Origin: Streptomyces griseicoloratus | GTDB lineage: Bacteria > Actinomycetota > Actinomycetes > Streptomycetales > Streptomycetaceae | Assembly: GCF_014534645.1 (NCBI RefSeq) | Contig: NZ_JACVQF010000210.1 | Location: 1-53,862 of the forward strand | Direction of reading: 5' to 3' | Length of the DNA: 53,862 nt | Part shown: piece after piece, positions 28,571-38,200 of the stretch | Layout of the letters: each line of letters opens with the position of its first letter | Numbering within the stretch: the stretch's first letter is position 1 | Position numbers and translations under genes: made by a program | Notes under the pieces: model-generated | Seen by the model: the letters and a program-made list of their open reading frames with translations, nothing else | Database searches by the model: none | What the model was told of the DNA's origin: nothing

Positions 28571-28798
28571 CTGTGTTCGTTCTCTCCCCGTACGAAGCCG
28601 TGGAGGTCAGGTGCAGTGTCGGTGGAGGGTCGGCGGAGCTCCGCCCCGCGGCCCCCGGCTGCCTCTGGAACCTCGGCTGTCAGACCGGGCACCTACTATG
28701 CCTGTTGCGCAGTGGTGTGTGCGGCACGGGTAGGGTGCTGAAGCCTTGCCGCCTGCTGAGTGCGGTCTTTTTCGGGAGAGTTCGGGGGTTTTGCAGTG
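28571..28798. promoter_or_regulatory. eccB-eccE divergent promoter region
   Basis: No gene is seen. A 14-base palindrome GGCGGAGCTCCGCC lies at 28632-28645. A TAGGGT hexamer near 28730 could be a -10 for eccE, but no good -35 lies at normal spacing, so promoter calls are weak. Confidence 0.35.
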
Positions 28799-30106
28799 AT
28801 GGCTTCCGCACCGCGGACCCGGTCGCGATCGCAATTCGCGGCACGACGGTCCGCCGCGGCGCCGGCGGCGCGGGGTCCTGTCACTCCGCACCTGCAGGCG
28901 CGTTCGGGGCGGGGCGGCTCGTTCGCGCTGAAGCGGATGGTGCTGCTGGAGCTGGCCGCCGCGCTGGTGGTGTGCGGCTGGCTCATCGGCCGGCTCGCCC
29001 TGGTGCCGGCGGCCGTCGTCGCGGTCGTTCTCGTCCTGCTCGCCCTCGTACGCCGGCGGGGGCGCTCGCTGCCGGAGTGGCTGGGCAGCCAACTGGCCCT
29101 GCGCGCCCGCCTCCGCCGGGCGCCTGGCACCCCCGTACCGCCCGGCGTCGACGCCAGTCTGGTCCCCGCCGTGGAGTGCGAGCCGAACCTGCGCACGTAC
29201 ACCTACCGCCACCGTGACGAGCACGACCGGCGGCCGGTGGGCATGGTGGGCGACGGAGGCTTCCTCACGGCCGTGCTCCAGGTGGAGGCCGACGCCGGTG
29301 CGCTGCGCGCCGAGCGCGGGATCAGACCCCTTCCCCTCGCCCTGGTGCGGGACGCGCTCGACGTGGACGGTATCCGTCTGGAGTCGGCGCAGATCGTGCT
29401 GCACACGCAGCCCGCGCCCGCGCCCCACCTGCCGTGGCAGTCGGTCGTGGTGACCAACTACGCCCAGCTGCAGGCGGAGACGGTCTCGCCGGCCGTCCGC
29501 ATCATGTGGATCGCGCTGAAGCTCGATCCCGAGCTGTGCCCCGAGGCGGTGGCGGCGCGGGGTGGCGGGCTCCTCGGGGCCCAGAAGTGCCTCGTGCGGT
29601 CGGCGGAGCACCTGGCCAGCAGGCTGACGGGTGCCGGATTCCGGGCGAACCTGCTGACGGAGGAGGAGCTGTCGGCCGCCATCGCCACCTCGGTGTGTGC
29701 CAACCCGATGGTGACCGCGCAGCTCGGGCAGGGTGACACGCCCCGGCGGCGCACCGAGGAGTCCAGCCGCAGCTGGCGCTGCGACAACCGGCGGCACACC
29801 ACCTACTGGGTCCGGCGCTGGCCCCAGCTCGGCGGCTCCGGCATGGGACTGCCGCAACTGGTGGCCCAGTTGACGGCGGTTCCCGCGCTGGCGACGACCT
29901 TCAGCGTGACCCTGGCCCGCAGCGGGCAGCGGGACGTGACGCTCACCGGGCACGTGCGGGTCACCGGCCGCAGCAGCACCGAGCTGGCGGACGCGCGCCG
30001 GAGTCTGGAGCGTGCCGCGCGTGAGGTGCGTACCGGCCTCGTCCGCCTGGACCGTGAGCAACTGCCCGGTGTCCTCGCCACTCTGCCGCTCGGAGGTGCC
30101 CGCTGA
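28799..30106 (+). CDS. eccE: T7SS membrane-complex subunit EccE
   Basis: Encodes 435 residues from the ATG at 28799; a GTG one codon upstream is an alternative. A Ser/Ala/Arg-rich N-terminus is followed by two transmembrane segments (about 43-60 and 64-80) and a large extramembrane domain with GFRANLLTEEELSAAIATSV and the SRSWRCDNRRHTTYW segment. This is the EccE arrangement. The stop codon overlaps the next ATG (TGATG), so the downstream gene is coupled. It is divergent from eccB. In mycobacteria EccE stabilises the outer edge of the complex. Confidence 0.9.
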   Translation: MASAPRTRSRSQFAARRSAAAPAARGPVTPHLQARSGRGGSFALKRMVLLELAAALVVCGWLIGRLALVPAAVVAVVLVLLALVRRRGRSLPEWLGSQLALRARLRRAPGTPVPPGVDASLVPAVECEPNLRTYTYRHRDEHDRRPVGMVGDGGFLTAVLQVEADAGALRAERGIRPLPLALVRDALDVDGIRLESAQIVLHTQPAPAPHLPWQSVVVTNYAQLQAETVSPAVRIMWIALKLDPELCPEAVAARGGGLLGAQKCLVRSAEHLASRLTGAGFRANLLTEEELSAAIATSVCANPMVTAQLGQGDTPRRRTEESSRSWRCDNRRHTTYWVRRWPQLGGSGMGLPQLVAQLTAVPALATTFSVTLARSGQRDVTLTGHVRVTGRSSTELADARRSLERAAREVRTGLVRLDREQLPGVLATLPLGGAR

Positions 30107-30879
30107 TGGCCACGACCGCATCGACGCCGGCCGCCGACCCGGCCGCCGGTACGCAGCCCGTCACCGGCCTCCGGGAGCGTCTGCGCACCGGGTTCGGTCT
30201 CCTCGGTCCCCGGCATCCGCGGCACACGCTGTCCTTGTCCCAGGTCGACTCGCTCGCCCTGCCCGTCGGGGACGACGGGGTCGTGGTGGGCGTGAACGCC
30301 GAGGGGCAACCGGCCGTCATCGGCGTCAACCGTCCGACGCCGTTCGACATCCTGTTCATCGGCGGCCTGTGGACGGCACAGGTGCTGGCGCTGCGCGTGG
30401 CGGCGACGGGCGCGCGGGTCGCGGTGGAGACCGGCAGACCGGGGCACTGGGCGCAGGTCGTGCAGGCGGTGGGTGGTGGCCAGTCCGGGATGACCGTGCA
30501 CGAGGTGGGCCGGGTTCCTCCGCTGGGCGCCTCCGCCGTGAGCCCGGTGCTGGTGATCCGGGACTGCGGTATGCGGCCGCCGCGCGGGCGGGTGACGTCG
30601 GCGCCCTGGCAGGCCGTGCTCACGCTTCTTCCCTATCTCAGCCCGGTCGCACCGCGGTTGATGCGTCAGGCCCGCCTGGTGGGCGTCCAGCGGGTCTCGC
30701 CGGAGGAGGCGGCGGAGATCGGCCGTACGGCCGGGCTGCCCCGCGCCGAGTACGAGGCTCTGCCGACGCTGGCCGACGGCGTCACCCTGTGGTGCGCGGA
30801 ACGCGACCGGCAGTACGTGATGACTCAACCGACGGATGCCGAGATCGGCTTGATGGGCACTCCGCGCCGAATGGACTGA
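30106..30879 (+). CDS. EccE-coupled T7SS-associated protein
   Basis: Encodes 257 residues with no signal peptide. The TGATG junction with eccE implies translational coupling. The sequence has a central hydrophobic stretch (FDILFIGGLWTAQVLALRVAATG) and ends in a hydrophilic tail (QPTDAEIGLMGTPRRMD). It appears to be a cytoplasmic or peripheral alpha/beta domain; I do not recognise the family. Position suggests a T7SS accessory role. No catalytic motif is visible. Confidence 0.75.
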   Translation: MATTASTPAADPAAGTQPVTGLRERLRTGFGLLGPRHPRHTLSLSQVDSLALPVGDDGVVVGVNAEGQPAVIGVNRPTPFDILFIGGLWTAQVLALRVAATGARVAVETGRPGHWAQVVQAVGGGQSGMTVHEVGRVPPLGASAVSPVLVIRDCGMRPPRGRVTSAPWQAVLTLLPYLSPVAPRLMRQARLVGVQRVSPEEAAEIGRTAGLPRAEYEALPTLADGVTLWCAERDRQYVMTQPTDAEIGLMGTPRRMD

Positions 30880-31166
30880 TCGGCTCCTTATCGACCTTTT
30901 TGCCTCGGCCCGTTACGACCTCGGGGTCGTCTTCGCTCCGGGGTGCCGGCATCGGCGGGGGCGGAGTGGTGGCCGGGGCTGCCGGGGCGGTGCATGTGGT
31001 GATTAGGCTGGGACCCGGCGCGACGCCAGAACCCGTGGACCGGGCGTCGGCGTCCCAGGGGGAGAGCCGGTTGATCGGACGACCTCGGACGGCCTCGAAC
31101 GCATTCGACGACAAGCAAGGGTCGCCCCAGCACGCGTGAGTGTGCTCGACCACACCAGGAGGAACT
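30880..31166 (+). promoter_or_regulatory. Leader of the EspI-like ATPase gene
   Basis: 287 bases without a gene. A GATTAGGCT motif near 31002 gives a possible -10 (TAGGCT). AGGAGG lies at 31157-31162, just before the GTG at 31167. The rest is GC-rich and unremarkable. Confidence 0.35.
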
Positions 31167-34052
31167 GTGAGCAGCGATCGGGACGGGATCCGCGGGGGCT
31201 GGGCGACACCCGGCGATGACCAACCCGACGCGGAGTCCGCAGTCGAGGCGACCGGCGAGTTCACCATCGACTACGCGCCACCTGCCTGGTACACCCAGAA
31301 CGCGTCGAACGGTTCCGGGCAGGGCCTCGGTCAGGGCCCCGGCCAGGCGGCGGATTCCTCGGGCGCGGCTCCGGGGGCCGTTCCCTCCCCTCCCGCGCCC
31401 CCGGCGGCGACGCCGAGTGCGCCCTTCACTCCGCCACCGCCCGCCGCGGGCACCGCGCTCACGCCTCCGCCGCCCGCGGCGGCTACCGGGGTGCCCAGGC
31501 TTCCGGAGGGGAGCGGGTTCGAGCCTCAGCAGCCGCAGCCGCAGGCACAGGCGGAAGCGCAGCAGGAGCCGGGGCCCGTCTCCGTCCCCGCCCCCGCCGA
31601 GGAGCGGGAGTCCGACAACGGCGACCTCGACAGCGGTGCCACCATGCGGTTCTCCGCCGTGGCGCTGAAGAGGGAGATCGCCGAACGTGTGGCCGCCGAG
31701 GAGGCGCCGCAGGCGGCCGAGGAGGACAATGCCGAGGACACGGACGAGGACGGCGGGACCGCCGCGGCCGTGGCCGACGGCGATGAGCACGACGACGTGA
31801 CGGATGGGACTGACGGGGCCTCCGGGACCGCTGAGCCGGCCGAAGGTTCCGACGATTCCGACGGCTCCGCTCCCGCGGACGACGGTGTCGTCGGTGAGTC
31901 GTCCGGTGCCGTGTCCGTCGAAGCCTCCGAGGCGGAGCAGGCCGCCACGCCGGGCGAAGCTCCCGAGCCCCAGGACATGGCGCCCGCAGACGCCGTACCC
32001 GCCGGCGACAGCGCACCGCAGGACGCCGTTCCTGGCGGCGGGTCCGGTGCGCCCGGTGACACACCGCCCGCCTGGACGCCCTCGCCCACGGCACAGGGCG
32101 CAGTGCCGCCGCTGCCGCCGTCGTACCCCCCGGCAGCGCCCGCGCAGGCGAATCAGTGGCCCGCGCAGCCGCAGCCCCAGCCGACGTCCGGCGTTCCGGA
32201 GCAGCCGGCCGTCCCCGCCCAGCAGCCGCCCTTCCAGCCGCAGGCGCCGCAGCCGGCGCCCGCCGCATGGAACCCGTCGGCCGCGCCGATGCCGCCGAAC
32301 CAGGTGCCGGCGCAGGCACCGCCCCAGTCCGGCTACGGCTTCCCGTCCCCCATGCCGACGCCTCCCTCGGCGCCGCAGCCGCAGGCCGAGCAGCCGGGCG
32401 GCGCCCCGGCCCCCGGCCCCAACCCTCCTGCCGGTTACGGCTTCCCGCAGCCGGATCAGCAAGGATTCGCCCTCCAGGCCCCGCAAGCCCCGCAGGCCCC
32501 CCACGCCCCACAGCCCCGGCAGACTCCGCAGGCTCCGCAGGCCACGCAGCCCGAGCCCACGGCACAGCCCGGCCAACCGGGACAGCCGGGGCAACCAGGG
32601 CAACCGGGTCAGCCCGGATATCCGACTCAGCCCGGCCAGCCGGGCCAGCCCGGACAGCCGCTTCCGCCCCAGTACCCCCAGTCGCCCCAGCAGCCCGTCG
32701 ACCCCCGTGCAGGGGCCGCCTGGCCGCAGCCCATGCAGCACGACCAGCGCCAGCCCACCAACCCGGGTGCCGCACCGCTCGGTTACACGGCCGCCGTGGA
32801 GCTGTCGTCCGACCGGCTGCTCAACAACAAGAGGCAGAAGGCGAAGAGCAGCCGCCCGGCGGCCGGCGGCTCGCGGTTCAAGCTGGGCGGCAAGAAGGAG
32901 GAGGCCGAGCGGCAGCGGAAGCTGGAGCTGATCCGCACGCCCGTGCTGTCCTGCTACCGCATCGCCGTCATCAGCCTCAAGGGCGGCGTGGGCAAGACCA
33001 CGACCACCACCGCCCTCGGCTCCACGCTCGCCAGCGAACGGCAGGACAAGATCCTGGCGATCGACGCCAACCCGGACGCCGGTACGCTCGGCCGCCGGGT
33101 GCGCCGCGAGACCGGTGCCACCATCCGCGACCTCGTCCAGGCGATCCCGTACCTCAACTCGTACATGGACATCCGGCGGTTCACCTCCCAGGCCTCGTCC
33201 GGCCTGGAGATCATCGCCAACGACGTGGACCCGGCCGTGTCCACGACCTTCAACGACGAGGACTACCGGCGCGCGATCGACGTGCTCGGCAAGCAGTACC
33301 CGATCATCCTCACCGACTCGGGTACCGGCCTGCTCTACAGCGCCATGCGCGGCGTGCTCGACCTCGCCGACCAGCTCATCATCATCTCGACGCCGTCCGT
33401 GGACGGTGCGAGCAGCGCCAGTACGACACTGGACTGGCTGTCGGCGCACGGCTACGCCGATCTCGTGTCCCGGTCCCTCACCGTGATCTCGGGGGTCCGC
33501 GAGACAGGCAAGATGATCAAGGTCGAGGACATCGTGGCGCACTTCCAGACGCGGTGCCGGGGCGTCGTCGTGGTGCCGTTCGACGAGCATCTGGCCGCCG
33601 GTGCCGAGGTCGACCTCGACATGATGCGACCCAAGGTGCGGGAGGCGTACTTCAACCTCGCGGCGATGGTCGCCGAGGACTTCGTCCGGCACCAGCAGTC
33701 GCACGGCCTGTGGACGTCCGACGGCAACCCGCCCCCGGTGGCCGCCCCGCCGATGCCGGGCCAGCCCTTCTCCGGCCAGCCGCCCATGCCGGGGCAGCCC
33801 ATGCCGGGACAACCGGTCCCCGGACAGCCGCTGCCAGGTCAGCCCGTGCCCGGCCAGCCGATGCCCGGCCAGCCCATGCCCGGCCAGCAGCCGTACCCGC
33901 AGCCCGGACAGCCCTACGCCCAGCCCGGTCAGGCGGGGCACCCCGGGCAGCCGCCCGCCCAGCCGTACCCACAGCCCGGTTACGGCTACCCGCAGCCGGG
34001 CGGGCCCGGGCAGCCGGACGGACAGACGCCTCCCCCGCCGCCCCAGCAGTAA
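31167..34052 (+). CDS. EspI-like MinD/ParA-family ATPase with proline-rich arms
   Basis: Encodes 961 residues from the GTG at 31167 after AGGAGG. Residues 1 to about 540 are low-complexity: first acidic and Ala-rich, then Pro/Gln-rich with QPG repeats. The folded core begins near 595 with a deviant Walker A KGGVGKT (605-611) and the MinD/ParA continuation ([20 protein letters not shown]), then [16 protein letters not shown]. From about 854 a second Pro-rich tail of PGQPMPGQP-type units runs to the end. This matches the mycobacterial EspI layout (Pro-rich arm plus MinD-like ATPase linked to ESX-1 regulation). It sits at the end of the T7SS block. Confidence 0.9.
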   Translation: MSSDRDGIRGGWATPGDDQPDAESAVEATGEFTIDYAPPAWYTQNASNGSGQGLGQGPGQAADSSGAAPGAVPSPPAPPAATPSAPFTPPPPAAGTALTPPPPAAATGVPRLPEGSGFEPQQPQPQAQAEAQQEPGPVSVPAPAEERESDNGDLDSGATMRFSAVALKREIAERVAAEEAPQAAEEDNAEDTDEDGGTAAAVADGDEHDDVTDGTDGASGTAEPAEGSDDSDGSAPADDGVVGESSGAVSVEASEAEQAATPGEAPEPQDMAPADAVPAGDSAPQDAVPGGGSGAPGDTPPAWTPSPTAQGAVPPLPPSYPPAAPAQANQWPAQPQPQPTSGVPEQPAVPAQQPPFQPQAPQPAPAAWNPSAAPMPPNQVPAQAPPQSGYGFPSPMPTPPSAPQPQAEQPGGAPAPGPNPPAGYGFPQPDQQGFALQAPQAPQAPHAPQPRQTPQAPQATQPEPTAQPGQPGQPGQPGQPGQPGYPTQPGQPGQPGQPLPPQYPQSPQQPVDPRAGAAWPQPMQHDQRQPTNPGAAPLGYTAAVELSSDRLLNNKRQKAKSSRPAAGGSRFKLGGKKEEAERQRKLELIRTPVLSCYRIAVISLKGGVGKTTTTTALGSTLASERQDKILAIDANPDAGTLGRRVRRETGATIRDLVQAIPYLNSYMDIRRFTSQASSGLEIIANDVDPAVSTTFNDEDYRRAIDVLGKQYPIILTDSGTGLLYSAMRGVLDLADQLIIISTPSVDGASSASTTLDWLSAHGYADLVSRSLTVISGVRETGKMIKVEDIVAHFQTRCRGVVVVPFDEHLAAGAEVDLDMMRPKVREAYFNLAAMVAEDFVRHQQSHGLWTSDGNPPPVAAPPMPGQPFSGQPPMPGQPMPGQPVPGQPLPGQPVPGQPMPGQPMPGQQPYPQPGQPYAQPGQAGHPGQPPAQPYPQPGYGYPQPGGPGQPDGQTPPPPPQQ

Positions 34053-34062
34053 CCAGCTACGG

Positions 34063-34102
34063 CGAAGGGCGGCCGGTGCCCACCGGCACCGGCCGCCCTT
34101 CG
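34063..34102. terminator. Bidirectional hairpin terminator
   Basis: A perfect 16-bp stem (34063-34078 with 34087-34102) and an 8-nt loop lie between the converging EspI-like gene and ribF. Confidence 0.88.
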
Positions 34103-34128
34103 GCGTCGTGAGTCGTGAAGAAATCGTC

Positions 34129-35076
34129 CTACTCGGCCGCCGCGATCAGGTCCCGGCAGCGCTTGACGTCCTCGCCCATCTGCTCCAGCAGCGCGTCCAG
34201 CGTCTCGAACTTCGCCTGACCGCGGACGAAGGCCAGGAAGTCCACGGCAACGTGCAGGCCGTACAGGTCGAGGCCCACACGGTCGATGGCGTACGCCTCC
34301 ACCGTGCGCTCGGTGCCCTCGAACTGCGGGTTCGTGCCGACGGAGATCGCGGCCGGCATCGCCTCGCCCTGGGCGTGCAGCCAGCCGGCGTAGACGCCGT
34401 CGGCCGGGATCGCGGTGTGCGGAAGGGTCTCGACGTTGGCCGTCGGGAAGCCGAGCTCACGGCCGCGCTGGGCACCGCGGACGACCACGCCCTCCACGCG
34501 GTGCGGCCGGCCCAGGATCTCCGCGGCGCCCTCGACGTCGCCCTCGGCGACCAGGCGCCGGGTCAGGGTCGAGGAGAACGGCTCGCCGCCGCCGGCCTCA
34601 CCGGTCACGTACAGGTCGACGACCTCGACCTCGAAGTCGTACACCTTGCCCTGCTCGGTGAGGAACTCCACGTTCCCCGCGGCCTTGTGGCCGAAGCGGA
34701 AGTTGGGGCCCTCGACGACGGCCTTGGCGTGCAGCTTGTCGACCAGGACCTTGACCACGAAGTCGGCCGGGGACAGCTTCGAGAACTCGGTCGTGAAGGG
34801 CAGGATCAGCACCGCGTCCACGCCCAGCTCGGCGCACAGTTCGGCGCGGCGGTGGTGCGGGGCGAGCAGCGGGGGGTGGCTGCCGGGGCGGACGACCTCG
34901 CTGGGGTGCGGGTCGAAGGTCACGACGACGGCCGGAACGCCCAGCTCACGGGCGCGGTCCACGGCGTGCTTGATGATCAGCTGGTGCCCGCGGTGGACTC
35001 CGTCGTAGGAGCCGATGGTGACGACGCTGCGCCCCCAGTCCTCGGGGATGTCCTCCAAGCCACGCCAGCGCTGCAC
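34129..35076 (-). CDS. ribF: Bifunctional riboflavin kinase / FAD synthetase
   Basis: Phosphorylates riboflavin to FMN and adenylates FMN to FAD. From the GTG at 35076 (begins MQRWRGLEDIP), with GGAG upstream, it has 315 residues. The N-terminal FAD-synthetase half contains TIGSYDGVHRGHQ and EGPNFRFGHKAAGN. The C-terminal kinase half contains GRELGFPTANV. It is the last gene of the minus-strand truB-to-ribF stretch, and the shared terminator follows. The 142-base gap upstream, towards the pseudoprotease-NTPase gene, is non-coding. Confidence 0.96.
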   Translation of the reverse strand: MQRWRGLEDIPEDWGRSVVTIGSYDGVHRGHQLIIKHAVDRARELGVPAVVVTFDPHPSEVVRPGSHPPLLAPHHRRAELCAELGVDAVLILPFTTEFSKLSPADFVVKVLVDKLHAKAVVEGPNFRFGHKAAGNVEFLTEQGKVYDFEVEVVDLYVTGEAGGGEPFSSTLTRRLVAEGDVEGAAEILGRPHRVEGVVVRGAQRGRELGFPTANVETLPHTAIPADGVYAGWLHAQGEAMPAAISVGTNPQFEGTERTVEAYAIDRVGLDLYGLHVAVDFLAFVRGQAKFETLDALLEQMGEDVKRCRDLIAAAE

Positions 35077-35218
35077 TGTGCCTGCTCCTTGTCGCAAACT
35101 CGTCGAAGTCGAACCCGTGTCCGTAGTTGCTTCTCACGCAGGTCTAAGGGTGCCATGCCGTGCGCCCGCGGCCCGCATCGGCATGGGCGCTGTGACCGGG
35201 CGCACGCGGTCCGTCGCG

Positions 35219-38200
35219 TCATGCGGGGACGCCCACACCGGCCAGGTTCTCGATCGTCCGGCGTGCGCTGGGCCCCACCAGCACCGCCCACTCCTGGGGT
35301 GCGTCGGCCAGCCAGCCGCTCACACGGGCAGCGAATCCGGGGATGTGGCGTGCCATGTCGACCAGTGCGCGGTCGAAGCGGAGGGCGCCGTACGGGGTGC
35401 GGACGAGGAGCAGACCGGTGCGGTGGGCCAGGGTGCGCAGCTCGTCGCCGCCGCCGGCCTGGGCGACGGCGCGCAGCAGGGCGTCCAGTACGGCGGGGTC
35501 CTGTTCGTGCGCCAGGAGGAACTCGCGCAGCTCGCGGCGCAGGGGGCGGGAGGCGGGGGCGCCCTCGGTGGCGAGAACGCCGGCGAGCGCGGCCCGCGCG
35601 GGCTCCGGGCCGTCGGCCAGCAGGCCGGTGACCAGCGGCAGGAGTACGGCGCCGGCGGCCGGGCCCTGGTCCAGGCGCCGGTCGACGTAGGCGGCCACGT
35701 GCCCGGCGGTCTCCGGTCGCTCGGTCACGGCGGCGCCGACGAGCGCGGCGACCCGGCGGGCCAGCTCGGGGGTGGTGGCGTCGGCGAGTCTGCGCAGCGC
35801 CTCTCCCGCGTCCGCGCCGCACAGGCGGGCCCGGAAGGCTTCGAGGACGGGCTCCGGGTGGGTGGGCAGCGCGGTCGCCACCGCGCTCGGCGGGAGGTAG
35901 GGATCGCCCGCGGCGAAGTGGCGCAGGGCCCGCGGGAGGTGGCGGTCGCGGGCGGCCGGGTCCTGGACGAGCAGGGCGAGCGCACCGCCGTGCAGTGCGG
36001 TGTCGGCGGGGCGGCCGAGCAGGGCGAGGGCGGCGTGGCGCAGCAGGGCGCGGTCGTCGTCGGTGCGCACGTGCGGGGCAGCGCGCAGGCCGTGGGTCAC
36101 CGCCGCCGTGCGCCGGGCGGGCCGCTCGTCGTGGGCCCAGCGGTCGACGGCCCGGCACAGGGCGGCCGGTTCGTCCTCGGCCAGGACGCCGAGCAGTTCC
36201 TCGGCCCGCCGGTGCGCGCTGTCGACGAGCACCTCGGTGAGGGTGTCCAGGTCGCGGTGGCGGTGGGTGTGCAGCAGTGCCTGCGCGGCCGTCGCCACGG
36301 TCGCGTGCGGGGTGGCGGGCAGCGGGCGCTCGTCGCCGAACCAGCGGACGAGGAGGGGCTGTACGGCCGTGGGGTCGGCGGTGAGCAGCCGGGCGACGGT
36401 GTCGAGGTGGCGGGGGCCCGGCTCGTGCGGCGGGCCGTCGGCGAGGACGAGCCGGCGAAGCAGGTCGAAGCGGGTGTCCTCCGGCAGCCGCAGGGCGGTC
36501 CAGAAGGCGGGCCCGAACTCCGCCGGCACGGTCCGTCCCTCACCGCGCCGGTCCGCGATGCCGTCGGCGAGCAGCCGCAGCACCTCCGTGTACGGGGTCG
36601 CGTCGGGTACGCGCGTCAGCACCTCCGCGACCAGCCGGGCCGCCCACCACGATTGCGGCTCGACATCCAGGGCGTCGACCAACTCCTCAAGGGTCAACGC
36701 GAGTTGTGGAGTTCCCCGCTGGCGGGCGAGGAGCAGCAGGGCCTCGACGACGGGGCCGATGCGGTGGTGCGGTACGGGGAGGGACCCGGCGTCGGGCGCG
36801 GTGCCTCGGCGGTGGACGAGGACGCGCAGGGCCTCGTCCAGATCGAGATGGATGCCCTGGATCCAGTCGGCGAGTTCCTCGTGCCCGAAGCGGTAGCCGC
36901 TCCCGGAGGGTACGAAGAGGCCCTCGGCCAGGACGGCGGAGGCCCAGCCGGTTCCGCCGCCGAGGCGGGCGGGCGCGGGCCCCCAGGGGAACACGTCCTC
37001 GAACGACTCCCGGTCCAGCTCGCCCTGCCCGGGCCCGAGACTGCGCCGGGCGGCCTCGTGGACCTGGCCGCAGACCAGCGCGGCGAGGCGGCGCACGGCG
37101 GTGCCGCACAGGCCGTTCTCCAGGGCCAGGCGGGCCGCGACGCGCAGGCACAGCAGGTCGAGGTAGGCCGCGAAGACTTCGTCCCGGTCGACGCGGACGG
37201 GCGCCGGAGGATCCGGCAGGGCGGCCCAGACCTCGGAGAGGAGGCGGACGGTGAGGGGGTGACGGCCGTCGGCGTCCGACAGCGCGCCCTCGGGGACACG
37301 GTGGCGTCTGCGCGCCTGCCGGGCCTCGTCCTCACTCAGGTCACCGAGCCGGACGCAGGGCGGCAGCACACCGCCGGCCCCTCCGTGCACCGGTCCCCCG
37401 GCCGCCGGACCACGCAGCGGATCTCCACCGGCCGACTGCCCGGCCCCCGGCTCCCCGGCGAAGGACCGGCCCTCCGGCTCCCCCCACGCCGATCCCGTCG
37501 CCCGGCCCCCCGCCACCACCCCGGACGACGACGCCCCGCCGACCGACCCGACCCCCGGCTCACCGCCGACGGATCGAGTCACCGGCTCCCCGGCGGCGGC
37601 AGCCCTGGGCAGCCGCCCTCCGGCCACGGACCCGGTCACCGGCTCGGCCACGGCCGCCCCGTCCCGCCCCTCCCCGTCGGCCGTTCCGGGCAGCGGCTCA
37701 GCTGCGGCCGGACCGGCCGGGGACTGGACCGGGCCGACCGGGGACTGGACCGGGCCGGCCGGGGACTGGACCGGGCCGGCCGGGTGCCCAGCCGGTTCCG
37801 CAAGGGCCGGACCGGCCGGTGGGTGTGCGGTGTCCGCCTCGGGCTCCGGGGCGGTCGGCACGCCCCGCTGTCCCGCGCCGGACGCCCCGTGCAACAGCTC
37901 CGGCGGGAATTCCGCACCGGCGTGCTCCCAGTACTCCGCCCGGCACGCCACGACCAGTCGTGCGCCCGTCTCCCGCAGCCATGCCGCCGTGCCCTCCGTC
38001 CACGCGGGGAGGCGGTGGGCCAGCGCCAGGGGCATCTCCTCCGGGCCGTCCAGGAGGAGCAGCAGGGGGCGGCCGGCCGTGCGGGCCAGACGGGCGAGGC
38101 GGTCCGGGGTGACGTCGCCCGGGTCGGCGGCCGGGAGCGACCTGCGCGAGGCGGCGGCCACGATGCGGGCGGCCCGGAACAGCGACCGGCGTACGGCGTC

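Noticed and set aside
30888-33941. Minus-strand frame of about 1017 codons opposite the EspI-like gene
   Set aside because: Arg/Gly/Leu-rich low-complexity content; the opposite strand has a clear P-loop ATPase.
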